From Candidatus Manganitrophus morganii (GTDB taxonomy: Bacteria; Nitrospirota; Nitrospiria; SBBL01; Manganitrophaceae), in assembly GCA_021651055.1 (NCBI GenBank), contig JAJHOH010000001.1:2728001-2792000 (forward strand): a DNA stretch of 64,000 bases. The letters are read 5' to 3'. How positions within the stretch are numbered: position 1 is the first letter of the stretch; each line of letters starts with the position of its first letter. Positions 34,098 to 42,532 of the stretch are shown here, piece after piece. The position numbers and the translations under genes were made by a program. The notes under the pieces were generated by a model that did not search any database, was not told the DNA's origin, and saw only the letters and a list, made by a program, of their open reading frames with translations.

Positions 34098-35333
34098 ATG
34101 TTTGAACGATTGATTGAGATGGCTCCGATGGAGTGGCAGGATTTTGTCATCATGTTGCTCAGCCCTCTGGAGTGGATTCCCCAGATGCAGCAGTGGCTGG
34201 CCGATTTCTTCTTCGAGTCTTCCTCGAATGGAATCCTCGTGGCCAAGATCGTCCTGCTCCTCTTCCCCCTGTTGCTCTGGATCGCCGCGATCTGGTGCAC
34301 GCAGCTGTCGCTCTACACCCTTCCGTTCCGCTCCGGAAGGCTTCAATTCATCTCCATGATGCTGCTGGCCTGGTGGGATGCCGCCCGGGCGGTCTGGCTC
34401 TATTGGATCGGGCTCTTCCGCGTCACGGGGGTAATCCTCGGATGGCTCTTTGCGGTGACCCGGCTGGCGGTCAAATTGTTGGTCGAGAGCGGCAAACAGA
34501 TTCTCCTTCTTCCTTTTACCATGACCGGAAAGATGACCCAGAGTTACTTCCAGCCGGGGGTCCCCTGGATCGCCTTTATCATGCTGATTTTCTGGTGTCT
34601 GCTGGAGGCGGTCATCTTCACGTATACGCTCACCCCGACCGTCTCGGAGGTTTTGGCCGATCTGGTCGGCGTGGAGCCTCCTGCATCGATGGGGGCGGCC
34701 CTCTACCTTTTTCTCCTCCTGTTGATTCTCGGAAGCTTTGCCTGCATCCAGGCTTTTGTCGATGCCGTGAAGAAGCGGGAGTATAAATTTATCATTCAGA
34801 TGGTTCTGGTGGAGATCTTCGTGATGTTCTTCGAGGTGATGTTCCTCTACCGCGAGCTGGTCGACGCGGTGACCCCCTGGATCGCCCAGCAGACCGGAGA
34901 GCAATTCCGGTTGGGGATTGTCTTTACCCTTTCACTCGCGGTCTTCGGGTGGGCCGGCATCCGCGGAATGACCTGGTTTCTCTTCGGCCAGTTCGGCACC
35001 CCGCCGCTGCTCGCCTTTATCTCCCGCAGGCCGATGATCACCCCGGAGCAGGCCGGCGCGGTGACGCCGCCGGCGGCCGAAGCCGCGCTTTGGTGGCGCG
35101 CCCCGGTTCAGGATTTCAAGGGGGAGATCGGCTGGCTGCATGAGAAGAGCGATCAGCTTCTGGAGTATCTGACCCTTCCGGTCCTCCAGGTCATGGCGGC
35201 GGCGCTCAACTTCGCCTTGATCCTGGTCTCCTCGCGGCCGATTTTCAATCTGCCGTTGAAAGGACTCAAAGAGGTGATGGCAACCAAGGAGATCTTTACC
35301 TTGCATCTCCAACCGAAGAGGGCGGAACGATGA
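34098..35333 (+). CDS. Polytopic membrane protein of unknown function
   Basis: The protein has 411 residues with about seven or eight hydrophobic segments (for example KIVLLLFPLLLWIAAIW, IFWCLLEAVIFTYTLTP, LYLFLLLLILGSFACIQAF). A soluble C-terminal part of about 100 residues begins near RRPMITPEQAG and includes two amphipathic stretches. I recognise no family. ATGA overlap with the next gene indicates that it works with the vWA-like lipoprotein. Position and pairing suggest an envelope complex; anything further would be guesswork. Confidence 0.75.
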   Translation: MFERLIEMAPMEWQDFVIMLLSPLEWIPQMQQWLADFFFESSSNGILVAKIVLLLFPLLLWIAAIWCTQLSLYTLPFRSGRLQFISMMLLAWWDAARAVWLYWIGLFRVTGVILGWLFAVTRLAVKLLVESGKQILLLPFTMTGKMTQSYFQPGVPWIAFIMLIFWCLLEAVIFTYTLTPTVSEVLADLVGVEPPASMGAALYLFLLLLILGSFACIQAFVDAVKKREYKFIIQMVLVEIFVMFFEVMFLYRELVDAVTPWIAQQTGEQFRLGIVFTLSLAVFGWAGIRGMTWFLFGQFGTPPLLAFISRRPMITPEQAGAVTPPAAEAALWWRAPVQDFKGEIGWLHEKSDQLLEYLTLPVLQVMAAALNFALILVSSRPIFNLPLKGLKEVMATKEIFTLHLQPKRAER

Positions 35334-36106
35334 AGATGCGTCTCTACGCTATTTTAAAAGCCCTGGTGGGGGCGGTGGCCCTTACGGCGGCGCTGGCCGC
35401 TTGCAGCACCCAGGTCGCGGAGCGAAAGCCGCGGCAGGCGTTGTTCATCGGGGTCGATGTCAGCGGCTCGTTTCAGCAGTCGGGTTATTATGATGACGCC
35501 ATGACTTTTCTCGCCCATTATATTTACGGGCATCTGAACGAACTGGGGGGACTGGCGCCGCCGCGCGAGCTCTTCGTCGGTTCCATCGGCGGAAAGGACA
35601 GCGCCGAGCCGAAAGCCTTTCATCCGATCCATGACTTTACCGGAAAGAGCATCCCGGAGATCGAGGAGCAGCTTCGGGCCTGGTTCGTCCCGATGGATTC
35701 CTTCACCGATTTCAATCCCTTCTTCCAGCAGGTGGCGCGGATTGCGAAGGAGCGCCACCTGACCCTCTCCCCCATCACGGTGATGCTCGTCAGCGATGGG
35801 ATTCCGGACGCCCCGATGCCGGCGAGCGAAACGGGGTCGCTCTATGAGAAGATCGACCTGTCGCCGCTCGAATACCTTTCGAGGAATCTGACGATCCGCT
35901 TGGCGTATGCCAGCCCGAAGGTCGGGGAGAACTGGAGAAAAGAGATCCCGCGGCAGCGGGTTCGCCTCTGGGCGGTAGAGGGAGAGGTGATGAAAGGGTG
36001 GAGCAAGCAGGTGGAGCCGGAGGTGGTCGATCCGGCGGGGCAGGAGCGGTTGTGGAAATGGGTTCGAGACAATGTCGACTATCGGGTCCGGTCCATTTCG
36101 GGCTGA
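35330..36106 (+). CDS. Lipoprotein with vWA-like domain
   Basis: A lipoprotein signal (ALTAALAAC, lipobox near residue 24) precedes a single alpha/beta domain. ALFIGVDVSGSFQQSG carries the DxSxS of a MIDAS metal site; candidate further ligands are Thr in SFTDFNPF and Asp in VMLVSDGIPDAP, in the expected order. Such domains bind protein partners through a metal. Its start overlaps the polytopic membrane gene, so the two are translationally coupled. The stop is followed within 3 nt by the left end of a 174-bp mobile-type repeat. Confidence 0.82.
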   Translation: MKMRLYAILKALVGAVALTAALAACSTQVAERKPRQALFIGVDVSGSFQQSGYYDDAMTFLAHYIYGHLNELGGLAPPRELFVGSIGGKDSAEPKAFHPIHDFTGKSIPEIEEQLRAWFVPMDSFTDFNPFFQQVARIAKERHLTLSPITVMLVSDGIPDAPMPASETGSLYEKIDLSPLEYLSRNLTIRLAYASPKVGENWRKEIPRQRVRLWAVEGEVMKGWSKQVEPEVVDPAGQERLWKWVRDNVDYRVRSISG

Positions 36107-36108
36107 TT

Positions 36109-36282
36109 GAAGCTCCCCGCAGCAAGCTGCGGGGAATCTTCGACCCGAAAGGATGGAAAAACTCTATTTGTATGGTTCGCTCCGCGAACGATGTGGGCGG
36201 AGGCTTCGCGATCTATATACATCTGCACATTCGCGCGTCTAACCTTCGCAGCAAGCTGCGAGGAATGCGACGCGCGTGCGTG
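36109..36282 (+). repeat. Modular palindromic element, copy A (174 bp)
   Basis: Bounded by TT on each side, it begins GAAGCTCCCCGCAGCAAGCT and ends GCGTGCGTG. Hairpin 1 (CCCCGCAG/CTGCGGGG) is followed by a shared block to TTTGTATG. A module of about 58 nt then follows, then hairpin 2 with outer arms GCGCGTC/GACGCGC and inner CGCAG/CTGCG. Copy B (55934-56108) has the same hairpins but the module lies on the other side of hairpin 2 in opposite orientation. Confidence 0.85.
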
Positions 36283-36295
36283 TTCAAGTGGAGCG

Positions 36296-36332
36296 GTAAA
36301 ATAAAAACGGCCAGGGTTTTCACCCTGGCCGT
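36296..36332 (-). terminator. Rho-independent terminator for the 58-residue gene
   Basis: On the minus strand a perfect 11-bp stem (ACGGCCAGGGT and its complement) with a 4-nt loop is followed by TTTTTATTTT. Confidence 0.75.
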
Positions 36333-36450
36333 TGCGCTTCTCCCAACTCCTAGGCCCACATCCGGTTGCCGCATCCATTCGAGAGAGTGTCGTTCGTCAT
36401 CGCTGCCGGAGATCATTTGAGAATGAGTAGAAATTGAAAGAGAGAGGGCG

Positions 36451-36627
36451 TTAGGGGAGGAGCTGCCACTCGTCTTTATCGATCGTCACTTTTTGACCCG
36501 CCTGAATCTGCTTTAAATCATTGCGGTCGAACATACCGAGGTAGCGCTCGATCCGATCGTCATCGATGATCCGATCTTCTTTCATCTGGCCGCTCGGTAA
36601 CTTGTACTTCCGAATCAATGTTGCCAT
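36451..36627 (-). CDS. Small conserved-looking protein of 58 residues
   Basis: The reading frame starts MATLIRKYKLPSGQMKEDRI and ends KDEWQLLP. AAGGAG lies 8-9 nt upstream of ATG 36627, and a terminator lies about 120 nt downstream. The protein is charged, without a signal peptide or Cys, and has the look of a compact helical regulator. I recognise no family. It is too short for usual gene-finding cut-offs, but start, ribosome site and terminator agree. Confidence 0.7.
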   Translation of the reverse strand: MATLIRKYKLPSGQMKEDRIIDDDRIERYLGMFDRNDLKQIQAGQKVTIDKDEWQLLP

Positions 36628-36764
36628 GCTTCCGGTCTCCTTGCTTTGATATTTCGGAGGCGGCGTGGAGCCGGCCCCTTCAAAAAGCCCGCATTTTATC
36701 CCGATCTTTCGGGGAAATCAAGTTAAATTTTACGCTCCCCGGGATCGGTTGTCCGTGCGGCCGC

Positions 36765-37997
36765 TTACCACCGCTTCGTCCGCTTCTTGAAGCCGTTTTC
36801 TTTCCATCCGTTTTCTTTTTTTCGCTGCGATTGAAACGGCTTCTTCGCCGCCGGCTTCGATTTGTCCGCGGTTTCCTTCACTTCGAATCCGGCCACCAGA
36901 ACCTGTGGGATTTTGGACCCGATCAGCCGTTCGATGTCGCGCAGGCTTCCCCGCTCCGCGGGGGACATCAGCGAGATCGCATCACCCGTTCCCTGGGCGC
37001 GGGCGGTCCGCCCGATCCGGTGGACATAATCCTCCGGCGCCTCCGGCAGCTCATAATTCACCACGTGGGTGATCCCCTTTACATCCAGTCCGCGCGCGGC
37101 GATGTTGGTCGCCACCAGGACCTGAATCGCCCCGCGCCGGAATTGCTCCAGCGCCTGGGTCCGCGCTCCCTGGCTCTTGTCGCTGTGAAGCGCGGCGACC
37201 TTCTTCCCCTTCTTCGTGAGATGGGAGGCGATATCGTTGGCGCGGTGTTTCGTCCGGGTGAAGACGAGGACCTGGCTCATTTTCTCCAGCTCCATCAGAT
37301 GAATCAACAGGTCGCGCTTTCTTCCGGTATCGACCGGGTAGACGACCTGGCGAATCCCCTCCGCCGGGGTTCCCTGCGGCGCCACTTCGATCCGTTGGGG
37401 ATTGTTTAAGATCTCATCGGCGAGCTTCTTCACCTCTCCGGAAAGGGTGGCCGAGAAGAAAAGGGTCTGCCGCTGCTTCGGGAGGGCCTTGATGATCGTC
37501 CGGACATCGGGGAGGAATCCCATGTCGAGCATCCGGTCGGCCTCATCCAGCACCAGTACTTCCAGATTTCTAAAGTTGACGGTTCCCTGGCGCATGTGAT
37601 CGAGCAGCCGTCCCGGGGTGGCAACGAGGATATCGATCCCCCGCCGGAGCGCGTCTTTCTGCGGGCGGATGCCGACCCCGCCGAAAATCACCTCGTTTTT
37701 GAGCCGAAGGAAGCGCCCGTAGGTCCGGATGCTCTCATCGACCTGCGCCGCCAGCTCCCGCGTCGGCACCAGCACCAGCGCCCGAAGCGAGGGCGATTTT
37801 CCTTCCCGCAGCCGGTGTAGGATCGGAAGGGTAAAACCGGCCGTTTTCCCGGTGCCGGTCTGCGCGCAGCCGGTGAGGTCTTTCCCCATCATAATGATCG
37901 GGATGGCCTGTATCTGAATCGGTGTGGGGTTCTCATAACCTCTCGATTTCACGGCGCGAACAATTTCGGGGGCGAGCCCCATTTCTTCAAATGACAT
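36765..37997 (-). CDS. DEAD-box RNA helicase (RhlE-like)
   Basis: All helicase motifs are present in order: Q-motif FEEMGLAPEIVRAVKSRGYENPTPIQ, motif I AQTGTGKTAGF, Ia PTRELAAQV, Ib TPGRLLDHM, II VLDEADRMLDMGF, III SATL, IV LVFTRTKHRAN, V NIAARGLDVKGI, VI HRIGRTARAQGTG. A short basic tail (KPAAKKPFQSQRKKENGWKENGFKKRTKRW) may bind RNA. Start 37997 has AGGAG upstream. The 370-nt leader region holds a GGGACC-AC-GGTCCC palindrome (38024-38037) that might be an operator or cold-shock hairpin. Confidence 0.95.
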   Translation of the reverse strand: MSFEEMGLAPEIVRAVKSRGYENPTPIQIQAIPIIMMGKDLTGCAQTGTGKTAGFTLPILHRLREGKSPSLRALVLVPTRELAAQVDESIRTYGRFLRLKNEVIFGGVGIRPQKDALRRGIDILVATPGRLLDHMRQGTVNFRNLEVLVLDEADRMLDMGFLPDVRTIIKALPKQRQTLFFSATLSGEVKKLADEILNNPQRIEVAPQGTPAEGIRQVVYPVDTGRKRDLLIHLMELEKMSQVLVFTRTKHRANDIASHLTKKGKKVAALHSDKSQGARTQALEQFRRGAIQVLVATNIAARGLDVKGITHVVNYELPEAPEDYVHRIGRTARAQGTGDAISLMSPAERGSLRDIERLIGSKIPQVLVAGFEVKETADKSKPAAKKPFQSQRKKENGWKENGFKKRTKRW

Positions 37998-38368
37998 TCT
38001 GTTTTTCTCCTGATTAATCATAAGGGACCACGGTCCCCACATGGAAGCAAAATCCCGGCGGGGCGTTCCTCCTCAATGAATATAGAGAAGCGGCGCGCCG
38101 CGGCGGCTCATTTCTGCTTGGTTTTAAGAACCGTTTGAAGTGTAAGAGTCCATCGGTAGGGTGGATGAACCCGCTTCTTGAGGAGGGATCATAATGTAAG
38201 CGGATTCCGCCTCGTGGTTCTGAAACTGCCCACAGAGTATCACACGGGGGGTGAGATGCGCAAGGAAAATGTTTAGTGAGGGGGGGTAGATCAATTAGGA
38301 ATCTGAGAATTAGGAGTGAGGAATGGACACATCCATTCCAAAAACGCCCTCATATGATCGATTGATTC

Positions 38369-38872
38369 TTACCGAATGGGGAGCGACTGAACCACGTTGC
38401 CTTTGTCGTCGACCAGGGCGATCTTTTCAATCCCGGGCTCTGTTTTGATTTTGATCAGGACGTACGGCCGGGTCATCACGGTCGCCTGGAATTGGTCCGC
38501 GGGGGGCGCCTCTACCCTGATTTTCACACGCAAGGTCTCATCGTCTCGGGTCACTTCATCGACAACGATCCGGTATCCCGCCGACGGCTTCTCTTCCGTG
38601 GAGACAAAAACGACGAGCGACTTTTCGAAATCAATCTTGGGGGGAGACGGCGGAGGAAGCCGGCCGGAATGGATTTCCGCGAAGAGCGTCTCAAACAGCG
38701 CTTCCCGGTCGACGACCTCGAATTGAAGAGAAGGGGATTGCTTTCCGGAATGGACCCCTTGGTCGATAATGCTGTATTTCACCTTGGAAGCGGCGCAGGC
38801 GCTCACGGCGAAGATGACCGCCCAGAGGAGCCAAAAAAATCCCCGGCCGCGGGTGGTGCTGTTCCTGTTCAC
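38369..38872 (-). CDS. PrcB-type lipoprotein (protease partner)
   Basis: A lipoprotein signal (AVIFAVSAC near residue 26) is followed by a C-terminal beta domain with IDFEKSLVVFVSTEEKPSAGYRIVVDEVTRDDETLRVKI and FQATVMTRPYVLIKI, the PrcB_C pattern. In Treponema, PrcB is a lipoprotein that stabilises the subtilisin-like protease dentilisin. Here its start overlaps the stop of a subtilisin-like lipoprotein by 4 nt, the same partnership. Function as assembly factor or inhibitor is inferred from this. Confidence 0.8.
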   Translation of the reverse strand: MNRNSTTRGRGFFWLLWAVIFAVSACAASKVKYSIIDQGVHSGKQSPSLQFEVVDREALFETLFAEIHSGRLPPPSPPKIDFEKSLVVFVSTEEKPSAGYRIVVDEVTRDDETLRVKIRVEAPPADQFQATVMTRPYVLIKIKTEPGIEKIALVDDKGNVVQSLPIR

Positions 38873-41442
38873 TGAAGCCGCCTGAATTTTTTGCCGGGAG
38901 TCCCGCCGGGCGCAGCCTTGGCGCGCTGGGGAGAGACAAGATCTCCCACCAGAATCTCGATCCCCGATCGCTCCTCTCCCGCCGTCACGGTCACCGGCTC
39001 CGGGAAAGAGCCGCAGGCGTCTTCGAGGTCGCAGATAAAGCCGTCGTCGTCCCGGTCGGTCCCGGCCACGATCGTGTAAGTTCCGGGCGGTGTTTCCGGA
39101 AGGGTGAAGGTATAGTTTTGCGCGCGGCTTGTTGCGGTCTCCGACACGGTCTCGAACGCTTCATCGACTACCAGAACAAAGACGGTGCCGACATTCCCCA
39201 ACGTTTCTCCGCCGACCGTCATCTCCACGGTGACCGTCGCGGTTGGGTTTTGTGGGGCATCTGACGTGATCGTGATGGTCGCGGTATAGTTCCCATCCGC
39301 AAGGCCTGTTCGATCGACGGCGGCGTTCACCGTCAGCGGCGCCGTTCCGGACGTCGGGCTGACCGTCAGCCAGGGGGCATCATCGGTGATTTCGGTGATG
39401 TTGAGGGTTCCGATTCCGGGATTGGTGATATTGATTTGGAGCGTGTTGATGTAATTGTTGAAATCGAGCGAGGTGGTCGAGACGCTGAGAATCGGGGCGG
39501 TCGCAGGAGTCCCTCCGCCTTGCACTACACCCGCCGCCTGCACCGCCAAGGCGGCATCGATGAGACCGTGGCCATACAAATCATCCCGGCCGGTGGCGCC
39601 GAGATCTCGCGTAATCCGCTGGGTGGTACCCGGGTGGGTCCCGGCGAGGAGCTGGTCGATATCAGTCGGTGTCAAAGTAGGATTCACGGCGAGCATCAAT
39701 GCAATTACCCCCGCGACATGCGGAGCGGCCATCGATGTTCCTTGGAGGAACCGAAAGCCGAATTCGCCGGCGTCGTTTCCCTGCGTGCTTAAGACGCCAT
39801 CCTGGAAGCCATCCCCGTTTAAGTCGGCTCCTGAGTTCCCACCGGGCGCCGCGACGTCCACCCTCGATCCGAAGTTGGAATACGGAGCCTTTGTTGCGTT
39901 GAGATCGACCGCCGAGACCGAAATCACCCCGTCCAGACCGGCGGGCGAAGTAAGCGCGCTGGTGTTCTCGTTGCCGGCCGCCGCCACCACGATGACGCCT
40001 TTTTCCCTCGCCTTGTTAATGGCATTCTGCATCGTTTGGCTAAAGCCCTGACCGCCGAGACTCATATTGATAATGTGGGCAAGCTTCGAAGCATTTTCAT
40101 CTTCGCCGCCGGCGGCATGAAGGATCGCTTCCGCAATATCGGCATCGGTTCCCCCTCCTTCGCCGAGAACCCGGAGCGGCATGATCTGCGTCTGCCGGGT
40201 AACCCCCGCTACGCCCGAATTATTGTGGGTCTCAGCGCCGATGGTGCCGGCCACATGGGTTCCATGAAAGCTGCTGCTTTCTCCCCGGGGATCATCGCCG
40301 TCATCGTTTGCGTTCGTATCGTTATCGACAAAATCGAAACCAGAGATCAATCGTGCACTCAAGTCCGGGTGACCGACCAACACACCGGTATCAAGCACCG
40401 CTACGATGACATTACTGCTTCCCTGAGTGACGTCCCATGCCTGGGGAAGGTTGATCAATTCATAATGCCATTGCTTGCCGAAGTGTGTGTCATTGGGAGT
40501 AAAGAAGTGCTTCCGGATGAAATTGGGTTCGGCGTAGACCACGTCGGGGTCTCTTCGCAGTCGCCAGATCGTATCGATCATCAGCGCCTTCAGCTCATTC
40601 GCCTCGCTCTTCTCCGTTCTGAATTTTGATTTTGAGCCCGCCGCGCCCTTTTGTAACCGCGGGGCGGGAGGGATCACCTGCATTAACTCGACTTCCTGCG
40701 GAAGCGATCGCTTCGGTGTCAGGCCATGACGGACCGCGAAACCATTGCTCTTTCGCCGGGCTCCCGATGGATCATCCTTTAGCTTCACGAGTATCTCGCC
40801 GGGAGCAAATTCGGCCCCGGGCGGAATCGGCTCCGATGCGGCCGACAATCCCTCCACGGAGGAAAAGTCGAGGACATAGGCGCTCTGGCCTGCAAAGGCG
40901 ACCACCCCCACCAGGAAATCTCCCCCTGTGTCTAGTATCATCTGAGATGTAATCTCGATCAACTCCGTCGAAATCAGTCCGGCGGAGGCTTCGACAATTG
41001 TCTCTTCAGAGGCATCGATCAGGACCAAATCAAGATCGTTCACGTCGAGATCATTGGCCCCGATGCTGAGGGTGATCCGGACCGGTTCTGAGGCGTTGAG
41101 GCGGAATAGGTCGGGGATCGGCACATCGTTGGGCGAAATAACGAAGACGTGGGGGTCCGTTTCGGATGCGTTTCCGGAAACGGTGAGCGTATTGGAAGCC
41201 GGCTGTGCCTGATCGACATCATCGTTCGGCTCCGCCTCCACCGTGTTGTCGGGGGGAATGGTCAGCTTGCCGGAGGCGGTCCCGGTCGTCGGTACCGGCG
41301 GATTATTGTTGCTCCCACCCCCGCCCCCCCCGCCACAACCGGCGAGTGCCAGTGATCCGATCAAAAAGCTGATGATCAAATAAGAAAAAGGAAACAGACG
41401 CCGGCCGGCCGGCGCTGTGGGGTTGCAAAGGTCTCTCTGCAT
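38869..41442 (-). CDS. Subtilisin-like serine protease lipoprotein (peptidase S8)
   Basis: The lipobox (LALAGC near residue 36) is followed by a Gly/Asn linker, a PPC-like beta domain (about 60-200), a fervidolysin-type prodomain (FAPGEILVKLKDDPSG ... LMQVIPP), then the S8 catalytic domain: Asp in VIVAVLDTGVLVGHPDLS, His in SFHGTHVAGTIGAE, oxyanion Asn in VVAAAGNENT, Ser in QGTSMAAPHVAGV. A BACON/Ig-like domain (LSVSTTSLDFNNYIN) and a further beta region complete it. It is a surface-anchored protease, probably paired with the PrcB-like lipoprotein encoded by the overlapping next gene. Confidence 0.93.
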   Translation of the reverse strand: MQRDLCNPTAPAGRRLFPFSYLIISFLIGSLALAGCGGGGGGGSNNNPPVPTTGTASGKLTIPPDNTVEAEPNDDVDQAQPASNTLTVSGNASETDPHVFVISPNDVPIPDLFRLNASEPVRITLSIGANDLDVNDLDLVLIDASEETIVEASAGLISTELIEITSQMILDTGGDFLVGVVAFAGQSAYVLDFSSVEGLSAASEPIPPGAEFAPGEILVKLKDDPSGARRKSNGFAVRHGLTPKRSLPQEVELMQVIPPAPRLQKGAAGSKSKFRTEKSEANELKALMIDTIWRLRRDPDVVYAEPNFIRKHFFTPNDTHFGKQWHYELINLPQAWDVTQGSSNVIVAVLDTGVLVGHPDLSARLISGFDFVDNDTNANDDGDDPRGESSSFHGTHVAGTIGAETHNNSGVAGVTRQTQIMPLRVLGEGGGTDADIAEAILHAAGGEDENASKLAHIINMSLGGQGFSQTMQNAINKAREKGVIVVAAAGNENTSALTSPAGLDGVISVSAVDLNATKAPYSNFGSRVDVAAPGGNSGADLNGDGFQDGVLSTQGNDAGEFGFRFLQGTSMAAPHVAGVIALMLAVNPTLTPTDIDQLLAGTHPGTTQRITRDLGATGRDDLYGHGLIDAALAVQAAGVVQGGGTPATAPILSVSTTSLDFNNYINTLQINITNPGIGTLNITEITDDAPWLTVSPTSGTAPLTVNAAVDRTGLADGNYTATITITSDAPQNPTATVTVEMTVGGETLGNVGTVFVLVVDEAFETVSETATSRAQNYTFTLPETPPGTYTIVAGTDRDDDGFICDLEDACGSFPEPVTVTAGEERSGIEILVGDLVSPQRAKAAPGGTPGKKFRRLQ

Positions 41443-41509
41443 GGGGGTGGATTCTCCTGTTTGAATCGGAAAAGAATCTGCCGATCATTCCGCCCGTCAG
41501 TGTACGTCA

Positions 41510-41525
41510 ACTCTTTTAAAAGAGT
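41510..41525. promoter_or_regulatory. Perfect 16-bp palindrome in divergent region
   Basis: ACTCTTTTAAAAGAGT is a perfect inverted repeat about 70 bp upstream of the protease start. It lies between divergent transcription units, so it is a candidate operator. Confidence 0.45.
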
Positions 41526-41610
41526 CAATATTCGGATTTCATAGAAGGGGCTTTTCAACCGATGATCTCCGCGACGGGACAGGAGATGGATTGTCCTTCC
41601 ACTATTCTGC

Positions 41611-41640
41611 TTGACCTTTTTTCGGCGATTCGATTATATT
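41611..41640 (+). promoter_or_regulatory. Promoter of the lipoprotein gene run
   Basis: TTGACC (41611-41616), 18-nt spacer, TATATT (41635-41640), about 93 nt upstream of ATG 41733. Confidence 0.6.
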
Positions 41641-41732
41641 GTGGCTTGCGTATAATCCCTTTCTGGTAAATGCGCGGTTCCTTACACGGGAATGGAGTGA
41701 TTCCATCCCGCATCCACGGAGCATGATTGGAT

Positions 41733-42083
41733 ATGTGGAGAATAATCTCTGTCTTTTCGCTTTTAGGTTTGTTGTTCAGCGGCTGTGCCTTCGGGGGCTA
41801 CGCCCGGGCGGATCTTCAAGAACACCAGCCGACGTTTGGGACAGATGCCACCAAGAGCCAGATCGTTGAAATGCTCGGCCCGCCCGACAAGTACATCCAG
41901 ATCGACAACACGGAGTACCTGGCTTACAAAACAAAAAAGGGTTGGTTCGTCCTCCTGGGGGGACGGACGGAAGCAAACGAATATGAGATCAAGCTCACCG
42001 ACGGTAAGTTTACCTCGGCCCGCTTTATTCCCGCTGGGAGTTCCTACGGCATTTTGGCCCCGCAGGGGGCCGTCGCAGAATAG
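41733..42083 (+). CDS. BamE/SmpA-like small lipoprotein 1
   Basis: A lipoprotein signal (LLGLLFSGC near residue 17) precedes a compact domain with PTFGTDATKSQIVEMLGPPDKY and NTEYLAYKTKKGWFVLLGG, matching the SmpA/OmlA (BamE) fold pattern (helical GxPxxxxxxxxxxxWxY-type core). BamE belongs to the outer-membrane protein assembly machine. ATG 41733 is chosen over an in-frame TTG 41727. A second protein of similar layout follows in the same frame after a single stop codon. Confidence 0.75.
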   Translation: MWRIISVFSLLGLLFSGCAFGGYARADLQEHQPTFGTDATKSQIVEMLGPPDKYIQIDNTEYLAYKTKKGWFVLLGGRTEANEYEIKLTDGKFTSARFIPAGSSYGILAPQGAVAE

Positions 42084-42095
42084 GAGGGGAGGCAG

Positions 42096-42479
42096 ATCGC
42101 TTCGAAATTTTTCATCGCGATGCTGATCCTTGTCGCTTTCTTACAAGCTGGCTGTTCCATCACGCATATGGGGTCGCCGCCTTTGAGAAGCGGTCGGGCG
42201 GGGATCCCATTTGATCTCACCCGAAAGACGGCGATTGAGAAATATGGCGTTCCGGACAAGGTCCATGTCGTCGGGGAGCGGTCGTACTGGGTCTACCGCC
42301 GATTGGATGGATCATTTATTAATTTGTTGAATTACCTTTCCTTTGGGAGCGTTGATCGCCGGGCGATCCAACTCGAATACGAAGGGGACCGGCTGGTCCG
42401 CGTGGAGGAGTATCGGGCCGGGGATACTTTTAGCCTCGGCATTCTCGGTTATGCGCCGCCCGGAATGATCTCTGAGTAA
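42096..42479 (+). CDS. BamE/SmpA-like small lipoprotein 2 with apparent ATC start
   Basis: From ATC 42096 the product reads (M)ASKFFIAMLILVAFLQAGC, a normal lipoprotein signal with a Lys and an LQAGC lipobox. TAGGAGGGG at 42081-42089 is at proper distance. The first ATG, 42120, would leave an 11-residue peptide with no positive charge and no ribosome site. No ATG/GTG/TTG lies between the previous stop (42081) and 42120. The mature part has IPFDLTRKTAIEKYGVPDKVHVVGERSYWVYR, a BamE-like core. Either ATC is used or one base is in error. Confidence 0.7.
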   Translation: MASKFFIAMLILVAFLQAGCSITHMGSPPLRSGRAGIPFDLTRKTAIEKYGVPDKVHVVGERSYWVYRRLDGSFINLLNYLSFGSVDRRAIQLEYEGDRLVRVEEYRAGDTFSLGILGYAPPGMISE

Positions 42480-42532
42480 GCAGAAGCTCCGGAGGTTCCT
42501 CCGGCTTGAAGCGGTCTACACGCTCTATATAT

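Noticed and set aside
36107-36420. Open frames over the 174-bp element
   Set aside because: The coding appearance comes from in-frame repeat DNA that is shared with non-coding copy B at 55934-56108.
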